DNA of 64,000 nt from Piliocolobus tephrosceles (GCF_002776525.5 NC_045443.1:54152517-54216516); one strand, 5' to 3'. Positions 1-12,450 are shown, counted from the stretch's first letter. Translations and numbers: made by a program. The notes: a model not told the origin generated them from the letters alone.

Positions 1-761
1 AACCTGTATTTGCCTGATGATCTTACTTTTATTTCGGCTAAGGTTAAAAGAAACTCAAGCTTCATTTTGGACAAAGCTAGACAGTACCATCAGCAATTCA
101 TGCAATCATCCACTAGGGGTCTCTATCACTCTGGCTTTCAAGCTTTAAGTCACTCACAGTCATGGAACTCAGCAGATTTGCCCAGAACTGTGGGTCAGGG
201 CCTTGTGTTCTCTAACTGGCCGCTTTTCTTGCCCAACAATACCACCTACTTCCCTTTGCTACAGAGCACTGTGCTGGAAAAGCCTACACTCAAATACATC
301 TCACTCAGGACCAGGGGGCCCTAGCAAAGGCCCCTCAGTGGCATACCAGATACTCCCACAGCTTTCACATTCAACAGCTCTACGGGAGGCCCACAAACAG
401 AACAGGAGCAGCAGGAATCAGTAAATGTAGAAGGAACGTCAAAAAACAAGCCAACCCTACATAACCAAAGAACCCTAAGACAAATGGAAGGGCACAACCT
501 ATTTCATACTAAACCTAGCAACATTTCTACTACTTACAACATCCCAGGACCCTGTGTAGTAACCAAGGGGAAACAAAGTCAGAGAGAATTCAACAGGATC
601 CATCTCCTATGAAACTTTCTCAGTCATCTTCAGAAAAGAGAAAACTTCTCCCAGTTCCACTGAATAAGTTTTAAACTGCAGTGGTCTTCATCTTTATTTA
701 TGGTTCCATAAATACACTTTTTACTTGTGAATGAGTAATATTCAATTTTACCTTTCTTCAA
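1..761. other. NEMP1 intron 3, left edge, unique sequence
   Basis: The window opens inside the intron that follows NEMP1 coding exon 3 (minus strand). I see no exon here: the continuation of the NEMP1 protein (first transmembrane segment) is not encoded in any frame. The short open frames at 10-424 have no recognisable product. It may include an old repeat that I cannot name. Confidence 0.6.
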
Positions 762-1105
762 TTTTTTTTTTTTTTTTTTTTTNNNNNNNNNNNNNNNNNN
801 NNNNNNNNNNNNNNNNNNNNNNNNNNNNNNNNNNNNNNNNNNNNNNNNNNNNNNNNNNNNNNNNNNNNNNNNNNNNNNNNNNGCAAGCTCCGCCTCCCGG
901 GTTCACGCCATTCTCCTGCCTCAGCCTCCCGAGTAGCTGGGACTACAGGTGCCCGCCACCTCACCCGGCTAGTTTTTTGTATTTTTTAGTAGAGACGGGG
1001 TTTCACCATGTTAGCCAGGATGGTCTTGATCTCCTGACCTTGTGATCCGCCCATCTCGGCCTCCCAAAGTGCTGGGATTACAGGCTTGAGACACCGCGCC
1101 CGGCC
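762..1105 (-). repeat. AluY, interrupted by the gap
   Basis: Poly-T head, gap, then Alu left-arm sequence ending GCGCCCGGCC. The antisense form of GGCTCAAGCCTG near 1,078-1,090 is a variant I associate with Old World monkey AluY copies. Confidence 0.85.
783..882. other. assembly gap of 100 N
   Basis: Exactly 100 N between a poly-T run and the body of a minus-strand Alu. The round length suggests a placeholder of unknown size. The missing part is presumably the 3' half of that Alu or a neighbouring Alu. Confidence 0.97.
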
Positions 1106-1527
1106 CTTTCTTCAATTTTTATTAACCATTCATGTCTTTAAATATAGGCATGTACACATCGGATGGTTACCTTTGTCTAGAAGTGTCCAGAAGGCAGAAC
1201 ACATCTATCTGATTTACTCTAAGAGTATTTGGCATCATATATGCTCAGGGCCACTAGCAGCACATTGTAATTACGAATAAAAGTCTTCACAGTTCCAGGT
1301 AAGGAAGTACTCAGAATTTCCTGAAGTGGAGTTTCAATTCTAGGCCTAAAGTGTCTGATATGGGGTGAAGTCTCCATGAAGTGTTTGGAGCAGTGGTATA
1401 CTCAGGGTTACAATCAGAACCCAGCTGGAGATGTCTTGGGCTGACTTCTCAGTCTCACTAATTATACCCTTCAGAACTCAGTCCTTATCACTACAGAATC
1501 CATCAGAAAAAGAGAGGTGAGACTTAC

Positions 1528-1747
1528 TCCGGATCACAATGACACTGTACTTGGTGTCCTTCTCTATAATTTCAACTTTGAGGCAGGTTTTCGTGCTGTA
1601 TAGACCCACGTTAACATAGGTGTCATTCAATTTCTCCTTTAAAAAGGAGGAAAAAAAGTTCCAGATACTAAACTGCTCTAGCTCCTTCAGTTTATCCTCA
1701 TTCTCCACCTGCGTGACTCGAACCAATTTGGAACTATTTACTCGGAT
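1528..1747 (-). CDS. NEMP1: NEMP1 coding exon 3
   Basis: 220 nt, residues 85-157 plus one base, from IRVNSSKLVRVTQVENEDK to KDTKYSVIVIR. Acceptor TTACAG|ATCCGAG, donor CCGGA|GTAAGT. Contains an N-glycosylation sequon (NSS) and another at NDT. Confidence 0.95.
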
Positions 1748-4700
1748 CTGTAACACAAATAAAATCAGGATGAGAAAAAAGGAAGTAGGAGTTTTAATTT
1801 ATCACAAATACAATTTTTTTTAAAACCCTCAGAGTAAACAACTAAATCAGTAATAGTGTCAGTTTTCTACAAGGCTTATCAGAAATATAGAAATACAGAG
1901 GCTAAAAACATAATCGGGCAAGTAACACTGCACATGTTACAGAGACAGCTGTTAGAATACCTTCTTGTTAACACGATCTGAATCTACTATTAGGTCGTTC
2001 TGACCTAGAACGTAGAACATAGAGGAAAAAAGACTTCCAAGCTGAAAGAGTTATCAATACAGCTATTTATTAGAGATCACACAAAGCAAAGGTCTATAAT
2101 ATTAAGAAAATTGCCAGGCATAAACTGCCTCAGAAAACTAAAAACATTTTCCATAATGACAGGCTGAGTTCAATCCATTGTCACAAGTCACTGATTATGA
2201 GTAAATGTTGGTTATAATGTGCCCCAGATGGAGTATCACTTTTTTATCAGATAATTTTTTTTTTTTTTTTTTGAGACGGAGTCTTGCTCTGTCGCCCAGG
2301 CTGGAGTACAGTGGCATGACCTCGGCTCACTGCAACCTCCACCTCCTGGGTTCAAGTGATTCTTCTGCCTCAGCCTCCTGAGTAGCTGGGACTACAGGGT
2401 GCGTGCCACCACCCTTGGCTAATTTTTGTATTTTTAGTAGAGACAGGGTTTCACCATATTGGCCAGGCTGGTTTCAAACTCCTGACCTCAAGTGATTCAC
2501 CCGCCTCAGCTTCCCAAAGTGCTGGGATTACAGGCATGAGCCACCGTGCCCAGCTTATCAGACTTTTTTTTTTAATAATTTTTTTAAAAAATCCACAAGT
2601 CGGTCGGGCACGGTCCCCAGCTACTCAGGAAGCAGAGGTTGCAGGGAGCCGAGGTCGTGCCACTGCACTCCAGCCTGGGTGACAGAGCAAGACTCCATCT
2701 GAAAAAAAACAAAATCCACAAGTCCACCCTATGTTTTTGATGTGAACAACAAATGCCCTTATCAGTAACTATCCTTATAACAACTACGACATTTCTGAAA
2801 GGACTCATTTTGTTCAATCACTGTTACTGCCAGACACTCCTGTTTGCCAGGTGACTTAACAGTGTTATGAAACAAATGAGACCAAAGTCATTCTTCAGCT
2901 CTGGGGGTTTATGAAATACCTCACGTAGAATCAGAATAGGAACAGCGGGGCAAAAGAGTTTACATCCTGACAGGCACATAACAGTTTCCAGCCCAAAGAA
3001 GGCATAAGGCCTTTAAAAAGAAAGAGGGCTGGGTGTGATGGCTCATGCCTATAATCCCAACACTTTGGGAGGCCGAGGCGGGCAGATCACTTGAGGTCAG
3101 GAGTTTCAGAGCAGCCTGGCCAACATGATGAAACCCCATCTCTGCAAAAAATACAAAAAATTGGCCAGGTGTGGTGGCATACGCCTGTAATCCCAGCTAC
3201 TCGGGAGGCTGAGGCAGGAGCATCACTTGAACCCAGGAGGCGGAGACTGCAGTGAGCCAAGATGGTGTCACTGCACTCCAGCCTGGGCAACAGAGGGAGA
3301 CTGCCTCAAAAAATAAAAAATAAAAATAAAAAAAGCAAGAAGGGTGTGTGTGTGTGCACACACACTTACTGCAAAATGAAGGACAAGAAAATGAAGCAGT
3401 TTCTTTGGGAAAAGGAGGGAAGAGGAAAGGAAGTTTACCCTGGAATACTGTAATCTACTTGAGGGAGCAGAGGGGAATACAAAGTAGGCATAAATGCTTA
3501 TTGATGAAAATACAACTCAGGATAATCTCAACCCTAACAAGATTGTTAACATTTTTTTTTAAGTATGTGAAAGGGAGAAAAGTGTCAAAATACTCATTAA
3601 TCACCGACAGACAGAAATTTACAGAAGCTGCCCCTGCCAGAGGATTCCAAATTATTACCTGTATCCGTGTCCATATATCATGCCATTTTGGAATAAGCAC
3701 ATTTGTGTAACAGAATTGTTGGCTGGCACGCTTTTCACAAACTTGGGATTCCTGAAGCATGACCACATTTATATCAATTTCAGCTTTATGCAAAGAAAGG
3801 AAACAAGAATTAAACATAAGCTAATAACTATAACTCATTTCATGAAAAAGATTAAACTAACCACTTTCCTAAACTTTGGGTTAAAACATTAGCCAGACTG
3901 AGAAATAAGGAAAAAAACTGAGAAGAAAGAAGAACTAAGGCAGAGTCTTATTTCTGTTGTTTAATTATTTAAATATTACACAGTCATTCAGTCAGACAAG
4001 TAATAATAAAAACTACTATTAAGTACCTATTAAGACAGTATGCTGCCAGGCGCGGTGGTACATGCCTATAATCCCAGCACTTTGGGAGGCCAAGGTGGGC
4101 GAATCACCTAAGGTCAGAAGTTTGAGACCAGCCTGACCAATATGGAGAAACCCCATCTCTACTAAAATACAAAAACTTTAGCCAGGCGTGGTGGCACATG
4201 CCTCTAATCCCAGCTACTCGGGAGGCTGAGGCAGGAGTATCGCTTGAACTTGGGAGGCAGAGATTTCGGTGAGCGGAGATCATGCCATTGCACCCCAGAC
4301 TGGGCAACAAGAGCAAAATTCTGTCTCAAATAAATAAATAAATAAATAAGACAGTATGCTGTCTCATTTAATGCTCCCAACAATGCTACGAGGTAAGCAT
4401 TCTCATAATCCCTATTTTATAAATGAGGAACTGATGTTTAAGAAAGATTAATTTGCTCCAAAATCACGTAAGTAGTAAATAGCCTATGTGAGATTCACCC
4501 CCAGGTCTGACTATGGTCTAGATATACTTCCTGTCCTATAAAGGAATAGTTAAAGTAAGCTAAAATACTCCATCTGTTGATTTTCTCTATCCCTTTCCTG
4601 AGTGGAACAGAATTGGCAAGTTTTTTCTTTTTTTTGAGACAGGGTCTGGCTCTGCTGCTCAGCCTGGAGAACAGTAATGTGATCATAGCTCATTGCAGCC

Positions 4701-7700
4701 TCAAACTCTTGGGCTCAAACAATCCTCCCACTTTAGCCTCCCAAGCAGCCAGGACTACAGGTACATGCCACCATACCCTCCTAGTTTTTTTTTTTTTTAG
4801 AGAGACAAGGTCTTACTATGTTGCCCAGGCTGGTCTTGAACTCCTGGCCTAAAGCAATCCTCCCACACTGGCCTCCCAAAGCACTGGGATTACAGATCTG
4901 CCACCACACCCAGCGAGTACTTTTTTTTTTTTCCAGACAGGGTCTCCCTCTGTCACCCAGGCTGGAATACAGTGGTGCGATCTTGGCTCATTGCAACCTC
5001 TGCCTCCCAGGTTCTATCGATTCTCCCACCTCAGCCTCCTGAGTAGCTGGGATTACAGGCATGAGCCACCTCAACTGGCTAACATTTTTTTTGTATTTTT
5101 GTAGTAGAGATGGAGTTTCACCATGTTGGCCCGACTGATCTAGAACTCCTGGCCTCAACTGATCCACCCACCTCAGCCTGCCAAAGTGCTGGGATTACAG
5201 GCGTGAGCCACCAAGCCCAGCCAGCAATATTTTTAATATACAGTACTTTAGGAGGATACTAAAAGATTTCAAGGTTGTTTCCTTCCAGCTGTTTTGTCTC
5301 ACTTCAAGTTTTAAGAGCAGGCAATGATTACATGCAGTCCCTCTGATATACCAAAACAGAAGATTCTCCTCTCAATTTCTATTTAGTATCAGCTAATTCA
5401 AGGTTTAAAAGTGATCACTGTCCAGCCGGGCATGGTGGCTCACACCTGAAATCCCAGCACTTTGGGAGGCCAAGGCAGGCGGATCACTTGAGGTCAGGAG
5501 TTCGAAACCAGCCTGGCCAACATGGTGAAACCCCATCTCTACTACAAATACAAAAAACTCAGCCGGGCGTGGTGGCGGGCGCCTGTAATCCCAGCTTCTC
5601 GGGAGGCGGAGGCAGGAGAATCACTTGAACCTGGAAGGGGAAGACTGCAGTGAGCAGAGATTGTGCCTCTGTACTCCAGCCTGGGTGACAGAGCTTAACT
5701 ACATCTCAAAAAAATAAATAAAATAAAATAAAATAAATAAATAAAAAGTTGGGGCCATGCATGGTGGTTCACGCCTATAGTCCCAGCACTTCGGGAAGTC
5801 AAGGTGAGGGGATTGCTTGACCTCAGGAGTTTGAGACCAGCCTGGCCAACATGACAAAACCCCATCTCTACAAAAAGAAAAAAGAAAAAAAATATATGGC
5901 CAGGCATGGTGGCTCACACCTGTAATCCCAGCATTTTGGGAGGCTGAGGCAGGCAGATCACTTGAGGTCAGGAGTTTGAGACAAGCCTGGCCAACATGGC
6001 GAAATCCCGACTCTACTAAAAATACAAAAAAATTACCTGGGTATGGTGGTGCACACCTATAATCCCAGCTACTCGGAAGGGTGAGGTAGGAGAATCACTT
6101 GAATCTAGGTGGCCGAGATGGTGCCACCACACTCCAGCCTGGGCGACAGAGCAAGACTCCATCTCAAACAATTAATAAATAATAAAAATTTATACACAAA
6201 GATGTTCACAAACTTACAACACTGAAAAATTAGAAATACCACAAATATCCAATCAACAGTACAAACCACCAATATCCAACAAATGCTTAATCCAGAAACA
6301 TTAATAATGATTTTTATCAGGCAGATGACATGTGCCTGTAGTCCCAGCTACTTGGGGAAACCGAGATGGGAAGTTATAGTGAGCTATGATTGTGCACTGC
6401 ATTCTAGCCTGGATGTCACAGCAAAACCATGTCACTAAAAAATAATAAATGAAGGCCAGGCGTGGTGGCTCACACCTGTAATCCCAGTACTTTGGGAGGC
6501 TGAGGCAGGTGGACCACCTGAGGTCAGGAGTTTGAGACCAACCTAGCCAACATGGTGAAACCCCATCTCTACTAAAAATACAAAATTAGCTGAGTGTGGC
6601 TGGGTGTGGTGGCTCATGCCTGTAATCCCAGCACTTTGGGAGGCTGAAGCGGGCAGATCACAAGGTCAGGAGTTTGAGACCAGCCTGGCCAGCCTGGTAA
6701 AACCCCGTCTGTACCAAAAATACAAAAAATTAGCCGGGCATGGTGGCATGCACCTATAATCATAGTTACTCGGGAAGCAGAGGGCGGAGACCTGCTTGAA
6801 CCCTGGAGGCTGAGGTTGCAGTGAGCCGAGACTGTGCCATTGCACTCCAGTCTGGACAACAAGGGCAAAACTCCGTCTAAAAAAAAAAAAAAAAAAAAAA
6901 TTAGCCAAGTGTGGTGGCACACGCCTGTAGTCCCAGCTACTTGGGAAGCTGAAATGCGAGAATGGCTTGAAACCGGAATCAAGATCGCACCACTGCACTC
7001 CAGCCTGGGCAAGACAGAGCAAGACTATGTCTCAGGGGAAAAAAAAGAAAAAATTAAATGAAGATTTGCCCATATATTGAAATGTAATACAAGTAAGACA
7101 ACATTTATAAAGAATTTTAGGCCGGGCACGGCGGCCCAAGCCTGTAATCCCAGCACTTTGGGAGGCCGAGACGGGCGGATCACGAGGTCAGGAGTTTGAG
7201 ACCATCCTGGCTAACACAGTGAAACCCCGTCTCTACTAAAAAAATACAAAATGCTAGCCGGGCGAGGTGGCTGACGCCTGTAGTCCCAGCTACTCCGGAG
7301 GCTGAGGCAGGAGAATGGTGTCAATCCGGGAGGCGGAGCTTGCAGTGAGCTGAGATCTGGCCACTGCACTCCAGCCTGGGTGACAGAGCAAGACTCCGTC
7401 TCAAAAAAAAAAAAAAAAAATAAAAAAGAATTTTAATGCCAGGTGTGGGGGCTCATACCTGTAATCCCAGCACTTTGGGAGGCCGAGGCAGGCAGATCAT
7501 CTGAGGTCAGGAGTTCGAGAACAGCCTGGCCAACATGGTGAAACCCCCATCTCTACTAAAAATACAAAAAAAATTAGCCGGGTGTGGTGGCGGGCGCCTG
7601 TAATCCCAGCTACTCAGGAGGCTGAGGCAGGAAAATCGCTTAAACCCAGGAGGCGGAGGTTAAAGTGAGCTGAGACTGCACCATTGCACTCTAGCCTGGG

Positions 7701-10700
7701 CAACAAGAGCAAAACTCCATCTCAAAAAACAAAAAACAACCAACCAAACAACAAACAAAAAACAAATAATTTTAAATTACATGGGAATATTATTGTACTA
7801 CAAAATCAAACGATAAAACTATCTCTGGTAACGACTGGCAGCCTCCAGGGAAGAGAACTACAGTACTGACTGGATACAAATTATCAATTCATAAAAAATT
7901 AAAAATATGTGGGAAAAGATCAGAAGAAAATGTGCTATTTTAAAATAGATTGCTTCTGAATGGATTAACAGTGAGGTTTCTGCCTACTTCTTTACACTTA
8001 ACTGTACCTTGCCAAATCATCTAAAATAAACATGCATTATTTTGGTCGGGCACAGTGGCTCACACCTGTAATCCCAGCACTTTAGGAGGCCGAGGCGGCC
8101 GGGCGTGGTGGCGGGCGCCTGCAGTCCCAGCTACTTGGGAGAATGGGGCAGGAGAGTGGCATGAACCCGGGCAGCGGAGCTTGCAGTGAGCGGAGATTGT
8201 GCCACTGCACTCCAGGCTGGGTGACAAAGCGAGATTCCGTCTCAAAATAAATAAACAAACATGCATTATTTTTACAATCAAAATTTTTTTTTTTTTTGAG
8301 TCAGAGTTTCCCTCTTGTTGCCCAGGCTATAGTGCAATGGCGTGATCTCGGCTCACCGCAACCCCTGCCTCCCAGTTTCAAGTGATTCTCCTGCCTCAGC
8401 CTTCCTGAGTAGCTGGGATTACAGGTGCGCACCACCACATCCAGCTAATTTTACATTTTTAGTAGAGACGGGGTTTTTCCATGTTGGTCATGCTGGTCTC
8501 GAACTCCCGACCTCAGATGATTTGCCCGCCTCGGCCTTCCGGAGTGCTGGGATTACAGGCATAAGCCACTGCGCCCAGCTACAATCAAATTTTTCAAAAA
8601 AAATTTTCAGTGAGAAGGAACTCTCTACATTTTGAAGTACTCCATTCTAACTTTAGGTAACGACTGACTTTTAGAAAGTTCTTCTCTAATTCCATGATTA
8701 CTCTTCGTAGCTGCCACCAGTCTATCAGGCAGTACTGAACAAATGTAACCCCCTGAGTTTACTCTTCTCCAAGCCAATACGTCTCTGTTCCTCTCCTCAT
8801 TTAAGAAACTTAGAGACTGCTAATTGAGTGCTTACTATGTAGGAGCATTTTTGCCTATATTTTCTCTTTTCTTCACAACTCACTACCCCATTTATTGAGA
8901 AGTTTATTCACATAATGGCCCTTCAAAAGCTATCCTGGGCCCTCTTCTAAGGATGCTGAGACCACCTTAAAGCTGTAAGGATAATCATCAAGTGGCAGCA
9001 TGAGATAGGCAGGAACCAAAGGGAGAGGTGAAAGCGTGGCCAAATGTGGTGGCTCACTACTGTAATCCCAGCACTTTGGGAGGCAGAGGCAGGTGGATCA
9101 CCTGAGGTCAGGAGTTAGAGACCAGGCTGGCTAACATGGTGAAACCCCGTTTCTACTAAAAATACAAAAAATTAGCCGGCCGTGACGGCGTGCGTGCCTG
9201 TAATCTCAGCTACCTCGGAGGCTGAGGCAGGAGAATCGCTTGAACCCGGTAAGTGGAGGTTGCAGTGAGCCGAGATCGGGCCATTGCACTCTAGCTTGGG
9301 CAACAAGAGAGAAACTCCTCCGTCTCAACAACGACAAAAAAAAAGCCGGGCACGGTGGCTCACGCCTGTAATCCCAGCACTTTGGGAGGCCCAGGGAAGT
9401 GGATCATGAGGTCAAGAGATCAACACCATCCTGGCCAACACGGTGAAACCCCATGTCTACTAAATACAAAAATTAGCTGGGTGTAGTGGCACACGCCTGT
9501 AGCTCCAGCTACTCGGAAGGCTGAGGCAGGAGACTTGCTTGAACCCAGGAGGCAGAGGTTGCAGTGAGCCTAGATCCTGCCACTGCACTCCAGTCTGGCG
9601 ACAGAGCGAACTCCATTTCAGAAAAAAAAAAAAAGACAGATGGAAATGTGTGTTTATGAGATACTATTATCTTTATTCTCTTGAGCGTCAACTTCCTCCA
9701 GTGGATTCTAGAAAACGTCACGTATTTTTGTTTCGAATTTAATGTTAAGGGGTAGAAGGAGGTTTTCAGAAACACATTCTAAATTTTCTGGATTGGAGCA
9801 GAAGAGTTTCCTTTCCAGTCCAAACTTCATTATCCAGCAGCAGGTACCAAATAAGTGGAATATAATGTAAGTGGAAAGTGGAATAACTTATAATTCACTT
9901 ATAAGTGGAAAGCGGAATAACTCCAGTTCCATTTTACAGGGCTGTTAAGAGTCAAGATCTTGGAAGGGCGCACCGCCTCACGCCTGTAATCCCAGCACTT
10001 TGGGAGGCCAAGGCGGATGGATCAGGAGATCCAGGAATTCAAGACCACCCTGGCCAGAGTAGTGAAACCCCGTTTCTACTAAAAATACAAAAATTAGCCG
10101 GGCGCAGTGGTAGGCGCCTGTAATCCCAGCTACTCGGGAGGCTGAAGCAGAATTGCTTGAACCCGGGAGGCGGAGGTTGCAGTGAGCAAGATCGCACCAC
10201 TGCACTCCAGCCTGGGTGATAGAGCAAGACGCCATTTGCGGGCGGAGAAGGGGTGGGGGGAAGGAGTCAAAGTTTTACAAGAAAAGATAGTAGATATCAC
10301 TGCATTTGTCAACCACATTCGTTCTGCCACCCGTGCCCTGCGTCCTGACAGAGCATAAGCTCAGATGGTGTTTGCTAATTTGACGAATGAATGAGATGGT
10401 CCTTTTCCCGCGGCAGCTCTGCCTGCCCAGAATGGTCCCCTGGTTTTCTCTTTTAACCAAGAAACTCAAGGAGGCCTCTGCGGCGCGACACAGCCCCCAG
10501 GATTGCTTCTCAATGAGTCTAGGCCTCCCTTCCTGTCTCCGCCAAAAGGCTTCAGGCTCCTCCCCACTCCGGGAAGCTGCCCCAGCCCGCTCCAGGGCCC
10601 AGACCCTCAGCCCCGACGCCCACTAGCCCGCCAAGTTTCTTCCACCACATTACGCCGGCGCCCCTCGGTAGAGCCACCGCCCGTGTGCGGAGTAACGGCC

Positions 10701-10906
10701 CGCGCCCTCCGGACAATCCCTTTTCCAAAAAAAACCCCCTCGGCACCCGCCCCCTTGGCAGCTGCTGCCCGGGCGGTACCTGTGCCGTAGACCAAGCAGC
10801 CGGAGAGGATCAAGAGTAGCCGCACTGTCCCACCGCCCCCGACACCCCAGCCCCAGAGCCCGGGACCAACTGCCGGCGAGACCGCCACTTTCATTCCTCC
10901 CGCCAT
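1528..10906 (-). CDS. NEMP1: NEMP1, 5' part (coding exons 1-3), gene runs off the left edge
   Basis: NEMP1 (TMEM194A) is a multi-pass inner nuclear membrane protein that binds RAN and supports nuclear envelope stiffness and fertility (family knowledge). Coding exons read here: 10780-10906, 3659-3783 and 1528-1747, giving residues 1-157 plus one base. Phases agree (127, 125 and 220 nt). The start is the ATG at 10906-10904 in a strong ACCATGG context. Residues about 27-42 form a hydrophobic signal sequence (TVRLLLILSGCLVYGT), followed by the lumenal region with CEKRASQQFCYTNVLIPKW and WNFFSSFLKEKLNDTYV. The human protein has about 444 residues, so the transmembrane segments and C-terminal tail lie outside the window. 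Identity is from recognised protein sequence; I am confident of the gene. Confidence 0.96.
2255..2556 (-). repeat. Alu (AluS type)
   Basis: Full-length minus-strand Alu: poly-T, GAGACGGAGT, both arms, ending in the complement of GGCTGGGCACGG. Lies in NEMP1 intron 2. Confidence 0.92.
2602..2711 (+). repeat. internally deleted Alu
   Basis: About 110 bp: the first bases of an Alu (GTCGGGCACGG) joined directly to right-arm sequence (CCCAGCTACTCAGG to the A-rich end). The middle is missing. Confidence 0.8.
3027..3336 (+). repeat. Alu
   Basis: Full-length plus-strand Alu, from GGCTGGGTGTGATGG to an AAAATAAAAAT tail, in NEMP1 intron 2. Confidence 0.92.
3659..3783 (-). CDS. NEMP1: NEMP1 coding exon 2
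   Basis: 125 nt, residues 43-84, reading EIDINVVMLQESQVCEKR onward. Acceptor ATAAAG|CTGAAAT, donor ATACAG|GTAATA. The first codon completes GCT (Ala) across the junction. Two cysteines, in QVCEKR and QFCYT, probably lie on the lumenal side. Confidence 0.95.
4045..4346 (+). repeat. Alu with clear target-site duplication
   Basis: Full-length Alu with an AAAT-repeat tail, flanked by 14-bp direct repeats TAAGACAGTATGCT at 4031-4044 and 4347-4360. It inserted into an older repeat remnant (4361-4500) with the ancient pattern of a lightly diverged mammalian interspersed repeat. Confidence 0.93.
4620..5222 (-). repeat. two minus-strand Alus in tandem
   Basis: 4620-4916 is an old AluJ-like copy (GAGACAGGGTCTGGCTCTG). 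4920-5222 is a second copy beginning at its own poly-T. Both are complete, head to tail. Confidence 0.88.
5425..6190 (+). repeat. cluster of three plus-strand Alu units
   Basis: 5425-5744 is full length with an AAATA tail. 5750-5896 is a free left monomer ending in AAAAAGAAAAAA. 5898-6190 is full length with an AATAAAT tail. Confidence 0.88.
6316..6450 (+). repeat. Alu right-arm monomer fragment
   Basis: Diverged right-arm-like sequence (GTAGTCCCAGCTACTTGGGG to CTAGCCTGGATGTCACAG) with an AATAATAAAT tail. Confidence 0.7.
6452..7058 (+). repeat. Alu split by a nested Alu
   Basis: The outer Alu runs 6452-6598 and resumes at 6899 (TTAGCCAAGTGTGG). A complete Alu with a 22-base poly-A tail (6599-6899) sits within it. 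The bases around the entry point (TTAGCTGAGTGTGG and TTAGCCAAGTGTGG) look like the duplicated target. Confidence 0.85.
7120..7425 (+). repeat. AluY, Old World monkey type
   Basis: Young copy with CCCAAGCCTGTAATCC, GCTAGCCGGGCGAGGTGG and a right arm reading GAGATCTGGCCACTGC. Target duplication AAAGAATTTTA flanks it (about 7109-7119 and 7425-7436). Confidence 0.85.
7437..7770 (+). repeat. Alu
   Basis: Full-length plus-strand Alu directly after the previous one, with a long AAACAACC-type tail. Confidence 0.88.
8044..8256 (+). repeat. short Alu with internal deletion, intact target duplication
   Basis: The left arm stops at GGCCGAGGCGG and continues as CCGGGCGTGGTGGCGGG, so about 90 bp are missing. 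Direct repeats AAACATGCATTATTTT at 8028-8043 and 8257-8272 show that it entered as one unit, already deleted or deleted later. Confidence 0.88.
8283..8580 (-). repeat. Alu
   Basis: Minus-strand Alu with poly-T head. TACAATCAAA at about 8273 and again at 8580 marks the target duplication. Confidence 0.9.
9039..9634 (+). repeat. two plus-strand Alus in tandem
   Basis: 9039-9343 ends in ACAACGACAAAAAAAAA. 9345-9634 starts GCCGGGCACGGTGG and ends in a 13-base A run. Confidence 0.9.
9965..10257 (+). repeat. Alu
   Basis: Plus-strand Alu in NEMP1 intron 1, with an altered first line (GGGCGCACCGCCTCACG) and a G-rich rather than A-rich end (GAAGGGGTGGGGGG). Confidence 0.85.
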
Positions 10907-11240
10907 GGTTGCCTCAAGCCGCCTCCTCCTCACGTGCCTTACCCCTGCAACTAACTCTGAACGGGCAGCACCAGCAGCCTATCCTCTACGAAACCCGCCC
11001 CTATCAACCAATCGGATGGGCAGAGCTTCGAGCACCCGGCTCTCCAAGGGCCGTACGAGTCCCGCCCCTTAGCAACTGAAGAGAGAGGGCGGGAAAAGCA
11101 GCTGTCAGCCTATTAGAAAATGGGTTCTCACCCTAGCAGTGGCGACAGGAAGATCCCACCCCGCTAACAACACGCTTCCGTCTTCAGTTTATTTACAACT
11201 GGTGTGATTGATGGTAAGCTTAACCAATAGAAAATCGGAA
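10540..11240 (-). promoter_or_regulatory. NEMP1: NEMP1 promoter and CpG-rich first-exon region
   Basis: GC-rich, CpG-containing sequence covers exon 1 and about 300 bp upstream. Two CCAAT boxes on the plus strand (11008-11012 and 11224-11228) appear as ATTGG to the minus-strand gene, and GC-box-like CCCGCCCC occurs at 10994 and 11061. There is no TATA box near the expected start, as in a housekeeping promoter. The exact transcription start cannot be fixed from sequence alone. Confidence 0.7.
10780..10906 (-). CDS. NEMP1: NEMP1 coding exon 1
   Basis: Encodes residues 1-42 plus one base: start methionine, Gly-rich stretch and the hydrophobic signal sequence. The donor reads GGCACAG|GTACC on the minus strand. 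A second in-frame ATG lies four codons downstream (MAGGM). Confidence 0.95.
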
Positions 11241-11926
11241 TGGGAGAGGCCTTCTTGACCAAACTCGGTATTTCCATCGAAGCTGTTTGAAGTTCCTTCG
11301 GTTTTCTTTCGGTTACTTTTTGTCACGACCTTTCTGTTATGAGACGCCTACAATTGAGATCGCTTTATGAGTAGGGTCCTGATAGGCCATTTTTTAAAGT
11401 CCACTGACAAAAGTGTGGTTCTCCAAAGTCCTAAAGGATTTAAAATAGAAGTCACAAAAAAGTGTGTGTTGTCAATATTTTATAAGCATAAATATTAGCT
11501 TTTAAAAATGTATTCATAGGATTTTTATTTTTGGAAGTAAAATTAATGTTAGGATTAAGAAATATTTATTTATTCCTCTTATGATCTTGTGAGACAAATA
11601 TAATTCTCTCCATTTAAGAAGCCAAAGCCAAGAGAGCCACAGGAACCTGCCCAAGATTTCATAGTTCCTCTGGTCTGTGGTCCCAAGCTAAATCCTACTG
11701 ACCCCAAAGCCCGAGTTCTTTATATGGATTAGCTGCTTCCCATTCAATGATTTAACACAGGGCCCAGCAGAGAGCCAGGTGTTCCAAAACTGTTAGTAGA
11801 AATTGAAACCTTTTTTAAGAGGATCTGATGGTGGTGGGTAGGAAAACTACAGATGATAGAGCCAAATGAATTGAAGAATTCAAGGAAGGGGGTATCTTCT
11901 GGGGAAGGTTCAAGCTTTCAAAACAA

Positions 11927-12419
11927 TTTTTTTTTTTTTTTAATGTTTTTAGAGACAGGGTCTCTCTCTGACACCCAAGCTGGAGTGCAACAGCACCATC
12001 ACAGCTCAGTGTAACCTTGAATTCCTGGACTTAAACCATCTTCCTACCTCAGCTTCCTAGATAGGTTGGGCTACAGGGATGCACCACCATGCCTGGCTAT
12101 TTGTTTGTTTCATTGTTGTTGTTGTTGTTGTTGAGACAAGGTCTCCTTCTGTAACCTGCCTGGAGTGCAGTGGCGTAACCACAGCTCACTGCAGCCTCAA
12201 ACTCCCAGGATCAAGCGATCCTTTCACTTCAGTCTCCCAAGTAGCTGGGACTACAGGCATGAGCCACTATGTCTGGCTTAACTTTTTAAATTATTTTTTG
12301 TAGAGACTGTGTCTAGCTATGTTGCCCAGGCTGACCTCAAACTCCTGGCCTCAAGTGATTCTCCCACCTTGGCCTCCCAAATTACTGAAATTACAGGCGT
12401 AAGCCACTGCACCTGGTCT
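11927..12419 (-). repeat. partial and full minus-strand Alus
   Basis: 11927-12100 is an old left-arm fragment. 12118-12419 is a fuller copy starting at a (TTG)n run and ending CACTGCACCTGGTC. Confidence 0.82.
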
Positions 12420-12450
12420 AAAACAAGGAATTTTTTTTAAAGTCAAAATG

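Noticed and set aside
10607..10933. Upstream start for NEMP1 at 10933
   Set aside because: The codon there is GTG; the ATG at 10906 has a strong context and gives the known N-terminus.
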